From NCBI RefSeq assembly GCF_014384745.1, contig NZ_JACRSO010000004.1:198573-262572 (forward strand): 64,000 nucleotides of DNA. The letters run 5' to 3'. Position numbers and translations under genes: made by a program. This document shows positions 41,417 to 49,455 of the stretch, piece after piece. The notes under the pieces were generated by a model that saw nothing but the letters and a program-made list of their open reading frames with translations, had not been told where the DNA came from and did no database searches. This DNA is from Luoshenia tenuis. Its GTDB lineage: Bacteria > Bacillota > Clostridia > Christensenellales > GCA-900066905. Each line of letters opens with the position of its first letter. Position 1 is the first letter of the stretch.

Positions 41417-42217
41417 CTACGCCTGCCCGTCCCCTGCCTGCATTAGCGGCACCTGCAGCTGGTAGTGCCACTGCAAGATGCCCGAGACCACCACCAGCGC
41501 GATGCTAAACGCCGGCGCGCGGCCGGTGCGCCCCCGCACCGCCTGCGTCAGCGCCTGCCGCCGGCTCTCCAGCTGATCCTGCGCGCAGTCCGCGCACAGG
41601 TAGCGCCCGCCGGGCAGCGCCGTAAGCCCTGCCGTATCGGGATAGCGGGCGCACACGGCAAACATGCGGCTGCGCCCCTGGCAGGTATATACCCCGGCCA
41701 GGTCCTCAAACGTATACGCCGCCCGCCGCTCCGGGGGCAGCTGCTGGTAAAAAGGGTGCAGGTAGTTCCACAGGTTGTCCAGCGCCGGGGTCTCCAGCTC
41801 CGGAGAGAGCAGGATCATCCGCCCGGGCAGCTCCCGGATAAACGGCTCCTGCGCCGGCGCGCCGGCCTTTTGCTTTTGCTCGTAATCCCGCCGCGCGGCC
41901 CTGATCTTCTCCTTGGCCTGGCGCAGGTTGGCGATCTTTTCATCGGCCACCCGCTCGGCATCCTTTAAAAAGGCGGTGATCTGCCCCAGGTCGTCATAGT
42001 CCAGCACCTGGCCGATCTCTTTTAGGGAAAGGTCCATGCAGCGCAGGGCCGCAATGGTGTTCAGGCGCACGATGTCCTGCTGGGAATAGTAGCGGTACCG
42101 CGTCCAATCGTCCCGCCGGGCCGGTTTGACCAGCCCGATGCGGTCATAATGCCGCAGGGTCTCCTCGGTCATCCCCGCCCTTTGGGCCGCCTGGCGGATG
42201 GTAAAAAAATTTTCCAT
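41417..42217 (-). CDS. MerR family regulator 3 with large C-terminal domain and membrane-like tail
   Basis: A 266-aa protein: MerR winged helix at 1-70 (FFTIRQAAQRAGMTEETLRHYDRIGLVKP), a coiled coil (about 80-120) and an effector-type domain with CARYPDTAG and CADC segments. A hydrophobic stretch lies near the C-terminus (AFSIALVVVSGILQW). It resembles BmrR-like regulators with a ligand-binding half. It is divergent from a DUF4097 lipoprotein whose promoter is of MerR type. GGGGGAC precedes the ATG. Confidence 0.85.
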   Translation of the reverse strand: MENFFTIRQAAQRAGMTEETLRHYDRIGLVKPARRDDWTRYRYYSQQDIVRLNTIAALRCMDLSLKEIGQVLDYDDLGQITAFLKDAERVADEKIANLRQAKEKIRAARRDYEQKQKAGAPAQEPFIRELPGRMILLSPELETPALDNLWNYLHPFYQQLPPERRAAYTFEDLAGVYTCQGRSRMFAVCARYPDTAGLTALPGGRYLCADCAQDQLESRRQALTQAVRGRTGRAPAFSIALVVVSGILQWHYQLQVPLMQAGDGQA

Positions 42218-42227
42218 ACCGTCCCCC

Positions 42228-42258
42228 TTGACATTTGTGTTACACAAAGGTTTATCCT
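42228..42258 (+). promoter_or_regulatory. MerR-type promoter of the DUF4097 lipoprotein gene
   Basis: TTGACA and TATCCT are separated by 19 bases, and the perfect dyad TTTGTGTTACACAAA (42234-42248) sits in the spacer. Confidence 0.8.
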
Positions 42259-42262
42259 CAGT

Positions 42263-42291
42263 ATTGTAGCACCCGCCCGGGCGCAGCACAA
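42263..42291 (-). promoter_or_regulatory. promoter of MerR gene 3
   Basis: On the minus strand TTGTGC and TACAAT are separated by 17 bases. The MerR dyad lies just downstream, so binding there would also repress this promoter. Confidence 0.6.
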
Positions 42292-42332
42292 GGCCTGGGC
42301 CGCATAAACCCACGATAACAGGAGGTAAACCT

Positions 42333-42980
42333 ATGAAAAAGATCATCGCCCTGGCTTGCTGCCTGCTTTTAGCCGCGGCATTGGCCCCCGGCTGCGCCGC
42401 GCAGACCTTTACGGCCCAGCACTATACCGCAGACCCCGCGCAGGTCAAGGCCCTGCGCATCGACGTGCGGGACCGGCAGATCGAAGTGGTCCCCGCGCAG
42501 GACGGGCAGATCACCCTCACCTACAGCACCAGCGAAAAAGAGGGCTACGAGATCGCCCAACAGGAGGGGGAGCTGGTGCTCTCCTCCCGCAGCGATAAGC
42601 AGTGGCAGGATTATATCGGCGCAAAGGCCCCGCTAGAGGACCGCACCATCCGCATCGCCCTGCCCCAGGAAGGGCTAGAGGGCCTGACCCTGTCCACCAC
42701 CAATGCGGATATTTGCCTGCCCGCGCTGGCGGCCGGCAGCCTTACGCTTAGCAACAATAACGGCAATATTACCTTTGAAAAACTGCAGGTCGGCCAGTCC
42801 CTGGCGCTGGAGGTGCGGGACGGGGATATCTCCGGTACGCTGGCGGGCGGCTTTGATGATTTTGCCATCGCCACCCAGGTCAAAAAGGGCGAATGTAACC
42901 TGCCCGAGGAAAAAGAAGGGGGCGACAAGTCCCTCTTAGCCAGCGCCAATAACGGCGATATAACGATCGACTTTGACTAA
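42333..42980 (+). CDS. DUF4097-type beta-helical lipoprotein
   Basis: A 215-aa protein with the lipobox APGC near residue 21 and a body of short beta-strand repeats (LTLSTTNADICLPALAAGSLTLSNNNGNI, then ALEVRDGDISGTLAG). This is the DUF4097 pattern of putative adhesins and envelope-stress proteins. AGGAGG lies 7 bases before the ATG. It is the clear target of the MerR-type promoter upstream. Confidence 0.85.
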   Translation: MKKIIALACCLLLAAALAPGCAAQTFTAQHYTADPAQVKALRIDVRDRQIEVVPAQDGQITLTYSTSEKEGYEIAQQEGELVLSSRSDKQWQDYIGAKAPLEDRTIRIALPQEGLEGLTLSTTNADICLPALAAGSLTLSNNNGNITFEKLQVGQSLALEVRDGDISGTLAGGFDDFAIATQVKKGECNLPEEKEGGDKSLLASANNGDITIDFD

Positions 42981-42999
42981 CGCCTTAGCAAATAATAAA

Positions 43000-43027
43000 A
43001 GCGGCGTGGCAGGGTTGCCACGCCGCT
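43000..43027. terminator. bidirectional terminator
   Basis: AGCGGCGTGGCA and TGCCACGCCGCT form a 12-bp stem over a 4-base loop between convergent genes. Confidence 0.85.
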
Positions 43028-43039
43028 CTTTGCGCTCCA

Positions 43040-43480
43040 TTAAAGGTCCAGGATCATCTGCTCATAGGGCAGGGGCTCAAAGCCCAGGCGCGCGTACAGC
43101 CGCGCGGCGCCCTCATTGCTGTGGCATACCTCCAGGCGGTAGCGCTTGGCCGCGCTATCGTAGGTCTCCCGCAGCCAGGCGAAAAACGCCCGCCCCAGCC
43201 CACAGGAGCGGTACTCTTCCTTGACGAACACCTCGTCCACCCATACGCAAAGCCCTCCCACTTCATTCGAATAAGTCAGGGCCAAAAGCGCGTACCCGGC
43301 GATATGCCCCTGGTGCTCCAGCATCATCAGCCGGCAGTAAGGGTCCCCCGCCAGGCAGCGCCGGAAGGTCTCCTTAAAATTCCCCTCGGGGACGGGGTGC
43401 AGCGCCGCGCCGCCGGCATAAAACGCTCGGCTCATGGCCAGGTATTCCCCCAGGTCCTCCCCTCGAATGTCTCGGATCAC
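43040..43480 (-). CDS. GNAT family N-acetyltransferase
   Basis: A 146-aa acetyltransferase with the acetyl-CoA loop VKEEYRSCGLGRAFFAWLRE and the C-terminal EVCHSNEGAARLYARLGFEP. The substrate is not evident. The start is GTG with AAGGGAGG 8 bases upstream. Confidence 0.9.
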   Translation of the reverse strand: MIRDIRGEDLGEYLAMSRAFYAGGAALHPVPEGNFKETFRRCLAGDPYCRLMMLEHQGHIAGYALLALTYSNEVGGLCVWVDEVFVKEEYRSCGLGRAFFAWLRETYDSAAKRYRLEVCHSNEGAARLYARLGFEPLPYEQMILDL

Positions 43481-43619
43481 GATAAAACCTCCCTTTTCGA
43501 TCCGCCGCCCGCGCCTTGCCGGGCGGCTTTTCCCCCATTATAGCGGCCCTCCATTTAAAAGGCAAGCCGCGCCCTGCCTGGGGGCCGGGCGGCCAGTTTA
43601 AATTTTTTTCTATTCGGGG

Positions 43620-43648
43620 TTGACACAAACCTGCGGTTATGGTATATT
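43620..43648 (+). promoter_or_regulatory. strong promoter of the 34-aa membrane peptide
   Basis: Consensus TTGACA and TATATT are separated by 17 bases. Confidence 0.85.
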
Positions 43649-43660
43649 CAATTTGCAAGA

Positions 43661-43676
43661 GTTAGTTATAACTAAC
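43661..43676. promoter_or_regulatory. putative iron-dependent repressor box
   Basis: GTTAGTTATAACTAAC is a perfect 16-base palindrome 12 bases past the -10 box, so it covers the transcript start. Its form resembles DtxR/IdeR-type boxes that precede feo genes in Bacillota. Confidence 0.65.
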
Positions 43677-43705
43677 CAATAAGAAATTTTGAAAGGTGGA
43701 TCGTG

Positions 43706-43810
43706 ATGTTCGAGTGGATAATGCCCCTGTTGGCGCTGATTCTGTTCGCCTGTTCTCTGGCGGCCCGGCGTCATATCCGCAAACACAAGGCCGCCTGTTG
43801 CGGCAAATAA
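43706..43810 (+). CDS. 34-aa membrane peptide with C-terminal Cys pair (FeoB-associated-like)
   Basis: The frame starts ATGTTCGAGTGG and encodes one hydrophobic helix (residues about 3-20, MPLLALILFACSLA), a basic stretch (RRHIRKHK) and the ending CCGK. Small single-pass proteins with a basic middle and C-terminal cysteines occur at the end of feo operons. Here it stands alone behind a consensus promoter and an iron-type box, and no feoA or feoB is nearby. GAAAGGTGG lies before the ATG. It could be a remnant or a dedicated regulator. Confidence 0.6.
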   Translation: MFEWIMPLLALILFACSLAARRHIRKHKAACCGK

Positions 43811-43886
43811 CATTGCCAGATAGCGTAGTAGGATCTCCTAACATACACCCCACAACCCCCAGGAATGGGAACCTCCAAGCGGAAGC

Positions 43887-43910
43887 GGCGGGCCAAACGG
43901 CCCGCCTTTT
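43887..43910 (+). terminator. terminator of the 34-aa peptide gene
   Basis: GGCGGGCC and GGCCCGCC form the stem over AAAC, followed by TTTT. Confidence 0.85.
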
Positions 43911-44042
43911 CCCGTTTTAGCCCTTCCCCTGCAGCCCCGCGGCAAAATGCGCGCGTCTTTTCGCTAAAGCGCGGCCCTTTTGTGGTATAATGGATAAAAA
44001 TACCGCGCGGGCCTGCCTGCGCTTTGAATGAAGGGGTTTTTT

Positions 44043-45338
44043 ATGAACAAACATCTCATCGTCATGAGTGTGGACGCCATGGTCTTTGAGGATCTTGAGA
44101 CCCTGCGCACCCTGCCCAACTTTAAGCGGCTGATCGAGGGCGGCTCCCGGGTGGACAAGGTGCGCACCATCTACCCCACCCTCACCCATCCCATCCACGT
44201 GGCCATCATGACCGGGTGCTACGCCGGCAAGACCGGCATCCCCAATAACGACCGTTTTATCCCCGGGGATCTGAACAGCCCCTGGTACAACCGCTTAGAC
44301 GAGGTGCAGGTGCCCACCCTGTTCCACGCCGCCAAGGCCGCGGGGCTGACCACCGCCGCCTGCCGCTGGCCGGTGACTGCCTGCGGGGAGGACGTGATCG
44401 ACTACATCGTCCCCGAGGTGATGGACCTGGACCTGGACGAAAACGATTTGGAGGGCACCTACCGCAAATTGGGCAGCGGGCCCATTATGGAGGAGATCGT
44501 AAAGCCCAACCTGTGGCGCTTAAAGGGCAATGCCCACCCCCAGTCCGAGAATTTTTCCATCGCCTGCGCGGCGGACATCATCCGCCGCTACAAGCCCAAT
44601 TTGCTGATGACCCACCCCTGCATGGTGGATTCCACCCGCCACGCCACCGGCCTGTTTAACGGGCATGTGACCCAGGCCCTGGCCCTGACCGATGGCTGGC
44701 TGGGCCAGCTGATGGACGCGGTGCGGGCCGCCGGCATTGAGGACAGCACAGATTTTGTGGTGCTCAGCGACCATGGGCATCTGGAGATCACCCGCGCCGT
44801 TTGCCCCAACGTCTTTTTAGCGGACCAGGGATTGATCCGCACCGACGCGGCGGGCAACCTGACGGATTGGGACGCCTACATCAAATCCTGCGCGCTCTCG
44901 GCCCAGGTCTATTTGAAAGACCCGTCAGACGCCGCCCTATACGATCGGGTCTACGCCCTGCTGGAGCGCATGGCCGATGAGGGCATCTACGGCTTTAGCC
45001 AGGTGTTGACCGCCCAGCAGGCCGATGCGCGCTACCACCTATCCGGGGACTTCTCCTTTGTGCTGGAGACCGACGGCTTTACCTCCTTCAGCGATGATTG
45101 GCGCCGCCCGGCCGTGCGCCCCTTGGATACCTCGGATTACCGCTATGGCCACTCCACCCACGGCCATATGCCCGAGAAAGGCCCCCAGCCGCCGCTGCTG
45201 TGCATGGGCCCCTCCTTCCGCCAGGGCGTGGTGCTGGAGACCGTGCCCATCGTGGACGAGGGCGCTACCTTTGCCAAGGTGCTGGGCCTAACGCTGCCCC
45301 AGGCGGACGGCAAGCCCATCGACGCGCTGCTGAAATAG
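44043..45338 (+). CDS. nucleotide pyrophosphatase/phosphodiesterase-like alkaline phosphatase superfamily enzyme
   Basis: A 431-aa protein with the NPP/AP fold: Asp11 in VMSVDAM (metal), the likely nucleophile Thr48 in YPTLTHPIH, HPCMVDSTRHATG, LSDHGHLE (Asp and His ligands) and GHSTHGHMP (His ligand). There is no signal peptide, so it appears cytoplasmic. Substrates could be nucleotide or phospholipid phosphodiesters. The ATG at 44043 has AAGGGG 7 bases upstream; an in-frame ATG five codons earlier has none. Confidence 0.88.
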   Translation: MNKHLIVMSVDAMVFEDLETLRTLPNFKRLIEGGSRVDKVRTIYPTLTHPIHVAIMTGCYAGKTGIPNNDRFIPGDLNSPWYNRLDEVQVPTLFHAAKAAGLTTAACRWPVTACGEDVIDYIVPEVMDLDLDENDLEGTYRKLGSGPIMEEIVKPNLWRLKGNAHPQSENFSIACAADIIRRYKPNLLMTHPCMVDSTRHATGLFNGHVTQALALTDGWLGQLMDAVRAAGIEDSTDFVVLSDHGHLEITRAVCPNVFLADQGLIRTDAAGNLTDWDAYIKSCALSAQVYLKDPSDAALYDRVYALLERMADEGIYGFSQVLTAQQADARYHLSGDFSFVLETDGFTSFSDDWRRPAVRPLDTSDYRYGHSTHGHMPEKGPQPPLLCMGPSFRQGVVLETVPIVDEGATFAKVLGLTLPQADGKPIDALLK

Positions 45339-45370
45339 CACTTTTCTGCGTTCAACCACGCATACAGTCC

Positions 45371-45409
45371 GGCCCTTATCCCCTATATTTTGGGGGATAA
45401 GGGCCTTTT
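45371..45409 (+). terminator. terminator
   Basis: GGCCCTTATCCCC pairs over 13 bases with GGGGATAAGGGCC and is followed by TTTT. Confidence 0.9.
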
Positions 45410-45574
45410 CCATGTTTAAAATAGCACTTTTCTGCGCTTTATAGTCCTCCGCCCCGCGCCCGACCGCCCTGGAAATTCTGCATTCTAACACGCGGTTCTT
45501 TTTTGTTCTGCCCTGCCGCAGCAGCGCTTGCTATCAGGCTGCCGGCTCGTTCTCTTTATATCTCCCCTTAAAAG

Positions 45575-45603
45575 TTGACAGAATTTTTACACTTTGCTAT
45601 GAT
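45575..45603 (+). promoter_or_regulatory. promoter of the MFS gene
   Basis: TTGACA and TATGAT are separated by 17 bases. The leader to the start codon is about 130 bases, GC-rich near 45655-45720 (CGCCGCGCCGCGAC), and may fold. Confidence 0.75.
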
Positions 45604-45742
45604 AAAGCACGGATGCTTTTTATGGCTTGTTTATAAACAGGAGTTATTTTAGGCGCCGCGCCGCGACTTTCCGGTCCCGGGCGACAGGACGATTGCGCGG
45701 CGGGCTTGGCCTGCCCGCGAATGGGTGGGGGAAATTTGCACC

Positions 45743-46990
45743 ATGGATGACACCAAGCGTAGACTGACCCGGCAATTCATCATTTTTCAACTGATCGCCT
45801 TCGGCTCCTTCGCGCCGATGAACTACTACAACGTATTTTTAAAGGAGATCGGCTTTTCCAGCCAGCAGATCGGCCTGTGGGCCTCCATCGGCGGGGTGAT
45901 CGCCATGGTCACCCTGCCCATCTGGGGCATTATTTCCGATAAGATCCGTTCGCCCAAAAAGACCTATCTGATCAGCATGGTGGTCTATGCGGCCATCTTC
46001 GCGCTGATGCCCACCGCAGGGCGGATGCTGGCCCTTTCCAGCCTGCCGCTGTACGCGCTGATCGTGCTGTACTATCTGGTCAAGCAGCCCACCCACTCCC
46101 TCCAGGACGCCTGGTTTGTCTCCACGCTGAGCGCCCGCGGGGTCAACTACTCGGTCACCCGGCTGTGGGGCTCCGCAGGCTTTGCGGTGGTCTCGCTGGG
46201 CATCGGCATGGTGGTGGATTTTACCGGGATCGATGCGGTGTTCTACCTGGCGCCGCTGCTGATCCTTCCGCTGACGATCCTGTGCCTGCGCTTTCGGGAG
46301 GAGGATTACAACACCCCGGAATACCGCGCCTTAGAGCAGGCCGAGCGGGAAAAACAAAAGGCGCAGACCGTCAAACTGCAGCCTTGGAAGCTATTTAAAA
46401 ATTACTATTTCGTCACCGCTTTTATCATGACCATCGTGCTGTCCATCTACACGGCCATTACCGGCAGCTTCTACGCCTATATTCTGGAGCACGCCGGGGT
46501 CTCGGCGGAAAAGTACGGGCTGATCAGCGGCTACGGCGCCTTTGTGCAGGTGGCCTGCATGCTGTTTGTCAACCGTTACTGCCGCCGGGCCAGCCTGCCC
46601 AAGCTGCTGATCGCCGCCGGCATCTTCGCCGTGGCGGAAAACGTGTTGTACGCGGTGGCCTCCAACCTGTTTATGATGTTTATCGCCGGCACGGTATGGG
46701 GCATCTCCATGGGCATCAACGTCACAGCCCTGCCCACCTACATCTACAGCCTGGTGCCCCGGGAATACGCCGCCACCGCCCAGACCTTTAACGGTACGGT
46801 GATCATGGTGCTGGCCATCGTGGGCAACCTGGCCGGTGGATACCTGATCGCCAGCATCGGCATCGTACAATACAACTTCGGCGTGGCTGCGTTACAGGCC
46901 GTGCTCACCCTCTTGTTCGCGCTGAGCATCCCCTTTGGGCGCAAGGTGCTCAAGATCCCCGCGCCGGACAGCGTGGTCAACGCCCAGTAG
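45743..46990 (+). CDS. MFS permease (MFS_1_like, LacY/NupG-type)
   Basis: A 415-aa protein with twelve helices, the loop 2-3 motif GIISDKIRSPKKTY and the family opening FIIFQLIAFGSFAPMNYYNVFLKEIGFS. This subgroup transports sugars or nucleosides in symport with protons. The cytoplasmic centre has a charged loop (EQAEREKQKAQ). GGGGGAA lies 11 bases before the ATG. Confidence 0.88.
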   Translation: MDDTKRRLTRQFIIFQLIAFGSFAPMNYYNVFLKEIGFSSQQIGLWASIGGVIAMVTLPIWGIISDKIRSPKKTYLISMVVYAAIFALMPTAGRMLALSSLPLYALIVLYYLVKQPTHSLQDAWFVSTLSARGVNYSVTRLWGSAGFAVVSLGIGMVVDFTGIDAVFYLAPLLILPLTILCLRFREEDYNTPEYRALEQAEREKQKAQTVKLQPWKLFKNYYFVTAFIMTIVLSIYTAITGSFYAYILEHAGVSAEKYGLISGYGAFVQVACMLFVNRYCRRASLPKLLIAAGIFAVAENVLYAVASNLFMMFIAGTVWGISMGINVTALPTYIYSLVPREYAATAQTFNGTVIMVLAIVGNLAGGYLIASIGIVQYNFGVAALQAVLTLLFALSIPFGRKVLKIPAPDSVVNAQ

Positions 46991-47003
46991 CTTACCATTT
47001 GTC

Positions 47004-47040
47004 AAAAAGCCCCGGCTTTCCGTCTGGGGCTTTTGCTTTC
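47004..47040 (+). terminator. terminator of the MFS gene
   Basis: AAAAGCCCC and GGGGCTTTT form the stem, followed by T-rich sequence. Confidence 0.8.
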
Positions 47041-47261
47041 CCGGATAACGGCCATTTCAGGGACTTATCCCCCACTTTGGTTGGGTTTCTGGCAAAAAAT
47101 GGCGCTGCGCGTCCCATATTTTTACGAAAAGCGCGCAAAGTTTTACCGTCTGGTAATAAAATGTAACAACTTTGTTACGTATACGTTTTATAATCAGGTT
47201 AATCCCACGATGGGATAGTATCGTAAAAGCCCGCCCAAGCGCGGCGGCAGAGGAAATGAAC

Positions 47262-48113
47262 ATGAAAAAATATAGCAGCAAAATTTTTTGCCTATTCCTA
47301 TTGTGTGCGCTGGCCGCCGTAGCCTGCACATCGGTGGATGGCGGGGTCCGTTCCTCTCCCTTGCCTACCGGCGGTGTACCGGCCACGGCTACGCCGGCAG
47401 AACCTGAGGCGGCCCCGTCGCCCTGCGCCAGTCCCTCTCCTCAAAACACCCCGGCGATCACCCCGCCGGCCACGGCCACGCCCGCCGCAAGCCCGCAGGC
47501 CGCCCAAACCAACGGCCAGGACATGGCGCCGGCATACAGCGTGTCCACCCGCTCTGTCAAGCGGGACGGTATCTCCGTAACCTATCCCCAGGTCGAGGGA
47601 TTGGCAAACGCCGCGGCGCAGCAGGCCATTAATGATACGATCGATAAAACGGTGCAGCAGGCCATCGCCGATATGGGCAAGGAGGATACCTATTCCCTGA
47701 ACTTTGAGGTGATGACCCAGGACGAACAGATCCTCAGCCTGGTGATGAAGGGCGGGTTGTATTATCAGGGTTCGGCCCACCCCACCTCCTTTGCCTATAC
47801 CTATAACTTTGACCTGGCCACCGGCCAGAGCCGCAGCCTGATGGCGGGGCGGGACCCGGCCTACATCGCCCAGGCCGTGCAGGCCGGGAAGATCACCATC
47901 CTGAATGGGGATGACGAAATGAAGGGCTATGTGGTGGAATACCTCACGCAGGTGCTGGACCCCGAGATTCTGGGCGCCGCCATGGCCCAGGCCGATAACG
48001 GCTCGGCCGACGGGGTGATGACCTTTGAAAAGGACGGGCAGCTCTGCCTGGTGCTGCCGGTCACCCACGCCCTGGGAGATTACTGCCTGGCGCGGGTCGA
48101 TGGGGTGCAGTAG
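47262..48113 (+). CDS. lipoprotein with PdaC-like/DUF3298 domain
   Basis: A 283-aa protein with the lipobox AVAC near residue 22, a Pro/Ala/Thr-rich linker (residues about 27-85) and a C-terminal half with GISVTYPQVEGL and GSAHPTSFAYTYNFDLATGQ, as in DUF4163/DUF3298 proteins such as RsiV and PdaC. DUF3298 domains often bind lysozyme or peptidoglycan. It is two bases upstream of an amidase gene, in line with cell-wall function. The ATG at 47262 has AGAGGAA upstream. Confidence 0.82.
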   Translation: MKKYSSKIFCLFLLCALAAVACTSVDGGVRSSPLPTGGVPATATPAEPEAAPSPCASPSPQNTPAITPPATATPAASPQAAQTNGQDMAPAYSVSTRSVKRDGISVTYPQVEGLANAAAQQAINDTIDKTVQQAIADMGKEDTYSLNFEVMTQDEQILSLVMKGGLYYQGSAHPTSFAYTYNFDLATGQSRSLMAGRDPAYIAQAVQAGKITILNGDDEMKGYVVEYLTQVLDPEILGAAMAQADNGSADGVMTFEKDGQLCLVLPVTHALGDYCLARVDGVQ

Positions 48114-48115
48114 CG

Positions 48116-48784
48116 ATGGGCCGGTATAGTTTTAAAAACCCCAAAGCGCGCCGCAGCTTTATCCTGGGCATACTGGCGCTGGTCCTGATCGCAGGCTTAG
48201 CCATGGGCGCCGTGCTGCTGCCCCGGGCCTGCGGCTCCTCCAAGGCTACCTCCCCCTCCGGGCAGGGCACCGGGGATGTGGGCGAGCAGGCGTACGGCGT
48301 GGCCATCCACACTGCGCTGGTGAAAAAGGGGCTGCCCGGCCGGCCGGGCAAAGCGCGCCAGGTCAAGTACATCGTCATCCACGAAACGGCCAATACCGCC
48401 GCCGGGGCGGACGCCAAAAGCCACGCGGATTTTTTGTGCTCCGGCGGGGAGGGGACTACCTCCTGGCATTACACCGTGGATCAGGATGAGATCTACCACC
48501 ACATCCCGGATGACGAGGTCGCCTACCATGCCAGCACGGCGGAGGGCAACCAGTACGGCATCGGCGTGGAGCTGTGCGTCAATAGCGACGGCAACTTTGA
48601 AAAGACCTTTGATAACGCCGCCAAACTTACCGCCAAACTGCTGCGCGCCCACGGGCTGGAGATCTCCGCCGTGCGCCAGCACGCGGATTTTACCGATAAA
48701 AACTGCCCCATGACCATCCGGGACGCCGGCCGCTGGCAGGAGTTTTTAACCCGGGTCCAGTCCTATCTGGATCAGGCGGAGTAA
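48116..48784 (+). CDS. membrane-anchored N-acetylmuramoyl-L-alanine amidase
   Basis: A 222-aa protein with an N-terminal membrane helix (residues about 15-37) and an Amidase_2 domain: YIVIHETANT supplies the first zinc His, SWHYTVDQDE follows, VRQHADFTDKNCP carries the second His and the Cys-Pro end. It cleaves the MurNAc-Ala bond outside the membrane. It lies in an operon with the DUF3298 lipoprotein. Confidence 0.92.
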   Translation: MGRYSFKNPKARRSFILGILALVLIAGLAMGAVLLPRACGSSKATSPSGQGTGDVGEQAYGVAIHTALVKKGLPGRPGKARQVKYIVIHETANTAAGADAKSHADFLCSGGEGTTSWHYTVDQDEIYHHIPDDEVAYHASTAEGNQYGIGVELCVNSDGNFEKTFDNAAKLTAKLLRAHGLEISAVRQHADFTDKNCPMTIRDAGRWQEFLTRVQSYLDQAE

Positions 48785-49455
48785 GGTCCGCGGGCATTTT
48801 ATCCCATGGCGTTTACAGCGCCCGGCCCAGCCGGGCGCTTTTTTCCGCCCTTAGGCCGCAGCCGCTTTTCTCCGCCGCTCTGCAGCCGCGGCAAGCCATC
48901 GCACGCAACCGTCCTTTTTCATTGCGGCGCAGCCAGCGCGATGTTGGCGGGAACACAAAATCCCTGGCCCGTGCGTCCGCGGACGCCTTACCATTTATTT
49001 CTAACCCTCATGCTTTCATCACTTGTGCCGCAGCGCGGGGGAACGGTATAATATTTCCATACTTTTATTTCCATACTTTTGCGCGAGAAGAGCGATTTTA
49101 AATCCCGTCATTCCGAGTTACAGGCGCGGAATCTCAGGGTGTTCTCCTGGTTTCGCCTGCACCGCGCAGCCCAGGTCAAGCGTCGCTTTCCTGCCCGTAC
49201 ACGATATTCTTCGCCCGGCCTTGCGGCCTTCCTCTGAATGACAGGGCTATCGCCCTTTTAGCCGCTCCTGACTTTTGAGCGGTTCAAAACGTCTGCCGCC
49301 CGCCATGAGTGTTATTCCTGCCCCAAGCCGACCTCCCTCTGAATGACAACGTAGTAAGTATTAAAGTATACTTTTCTCATCGGCTTTACTTGCACCATTC
49401 AAAAATGATACCGGCGTCATCCGCCTCCCCGTACCGGAGAAAGAAGGTATATCCC
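48785..49455. repeat. gap with TGTCATTCC composite repeat, no gene
   Basis: From 49105 to 49370 it repeats the block at 33205-33470, including GAATCTC, TTGCGGCCTTCC, CTCTGAATGACAGGG and GACCTCCCTCTGAATGACAA. Positions 48785-49100 hold nothing recognisable. Confidence 0.75.
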
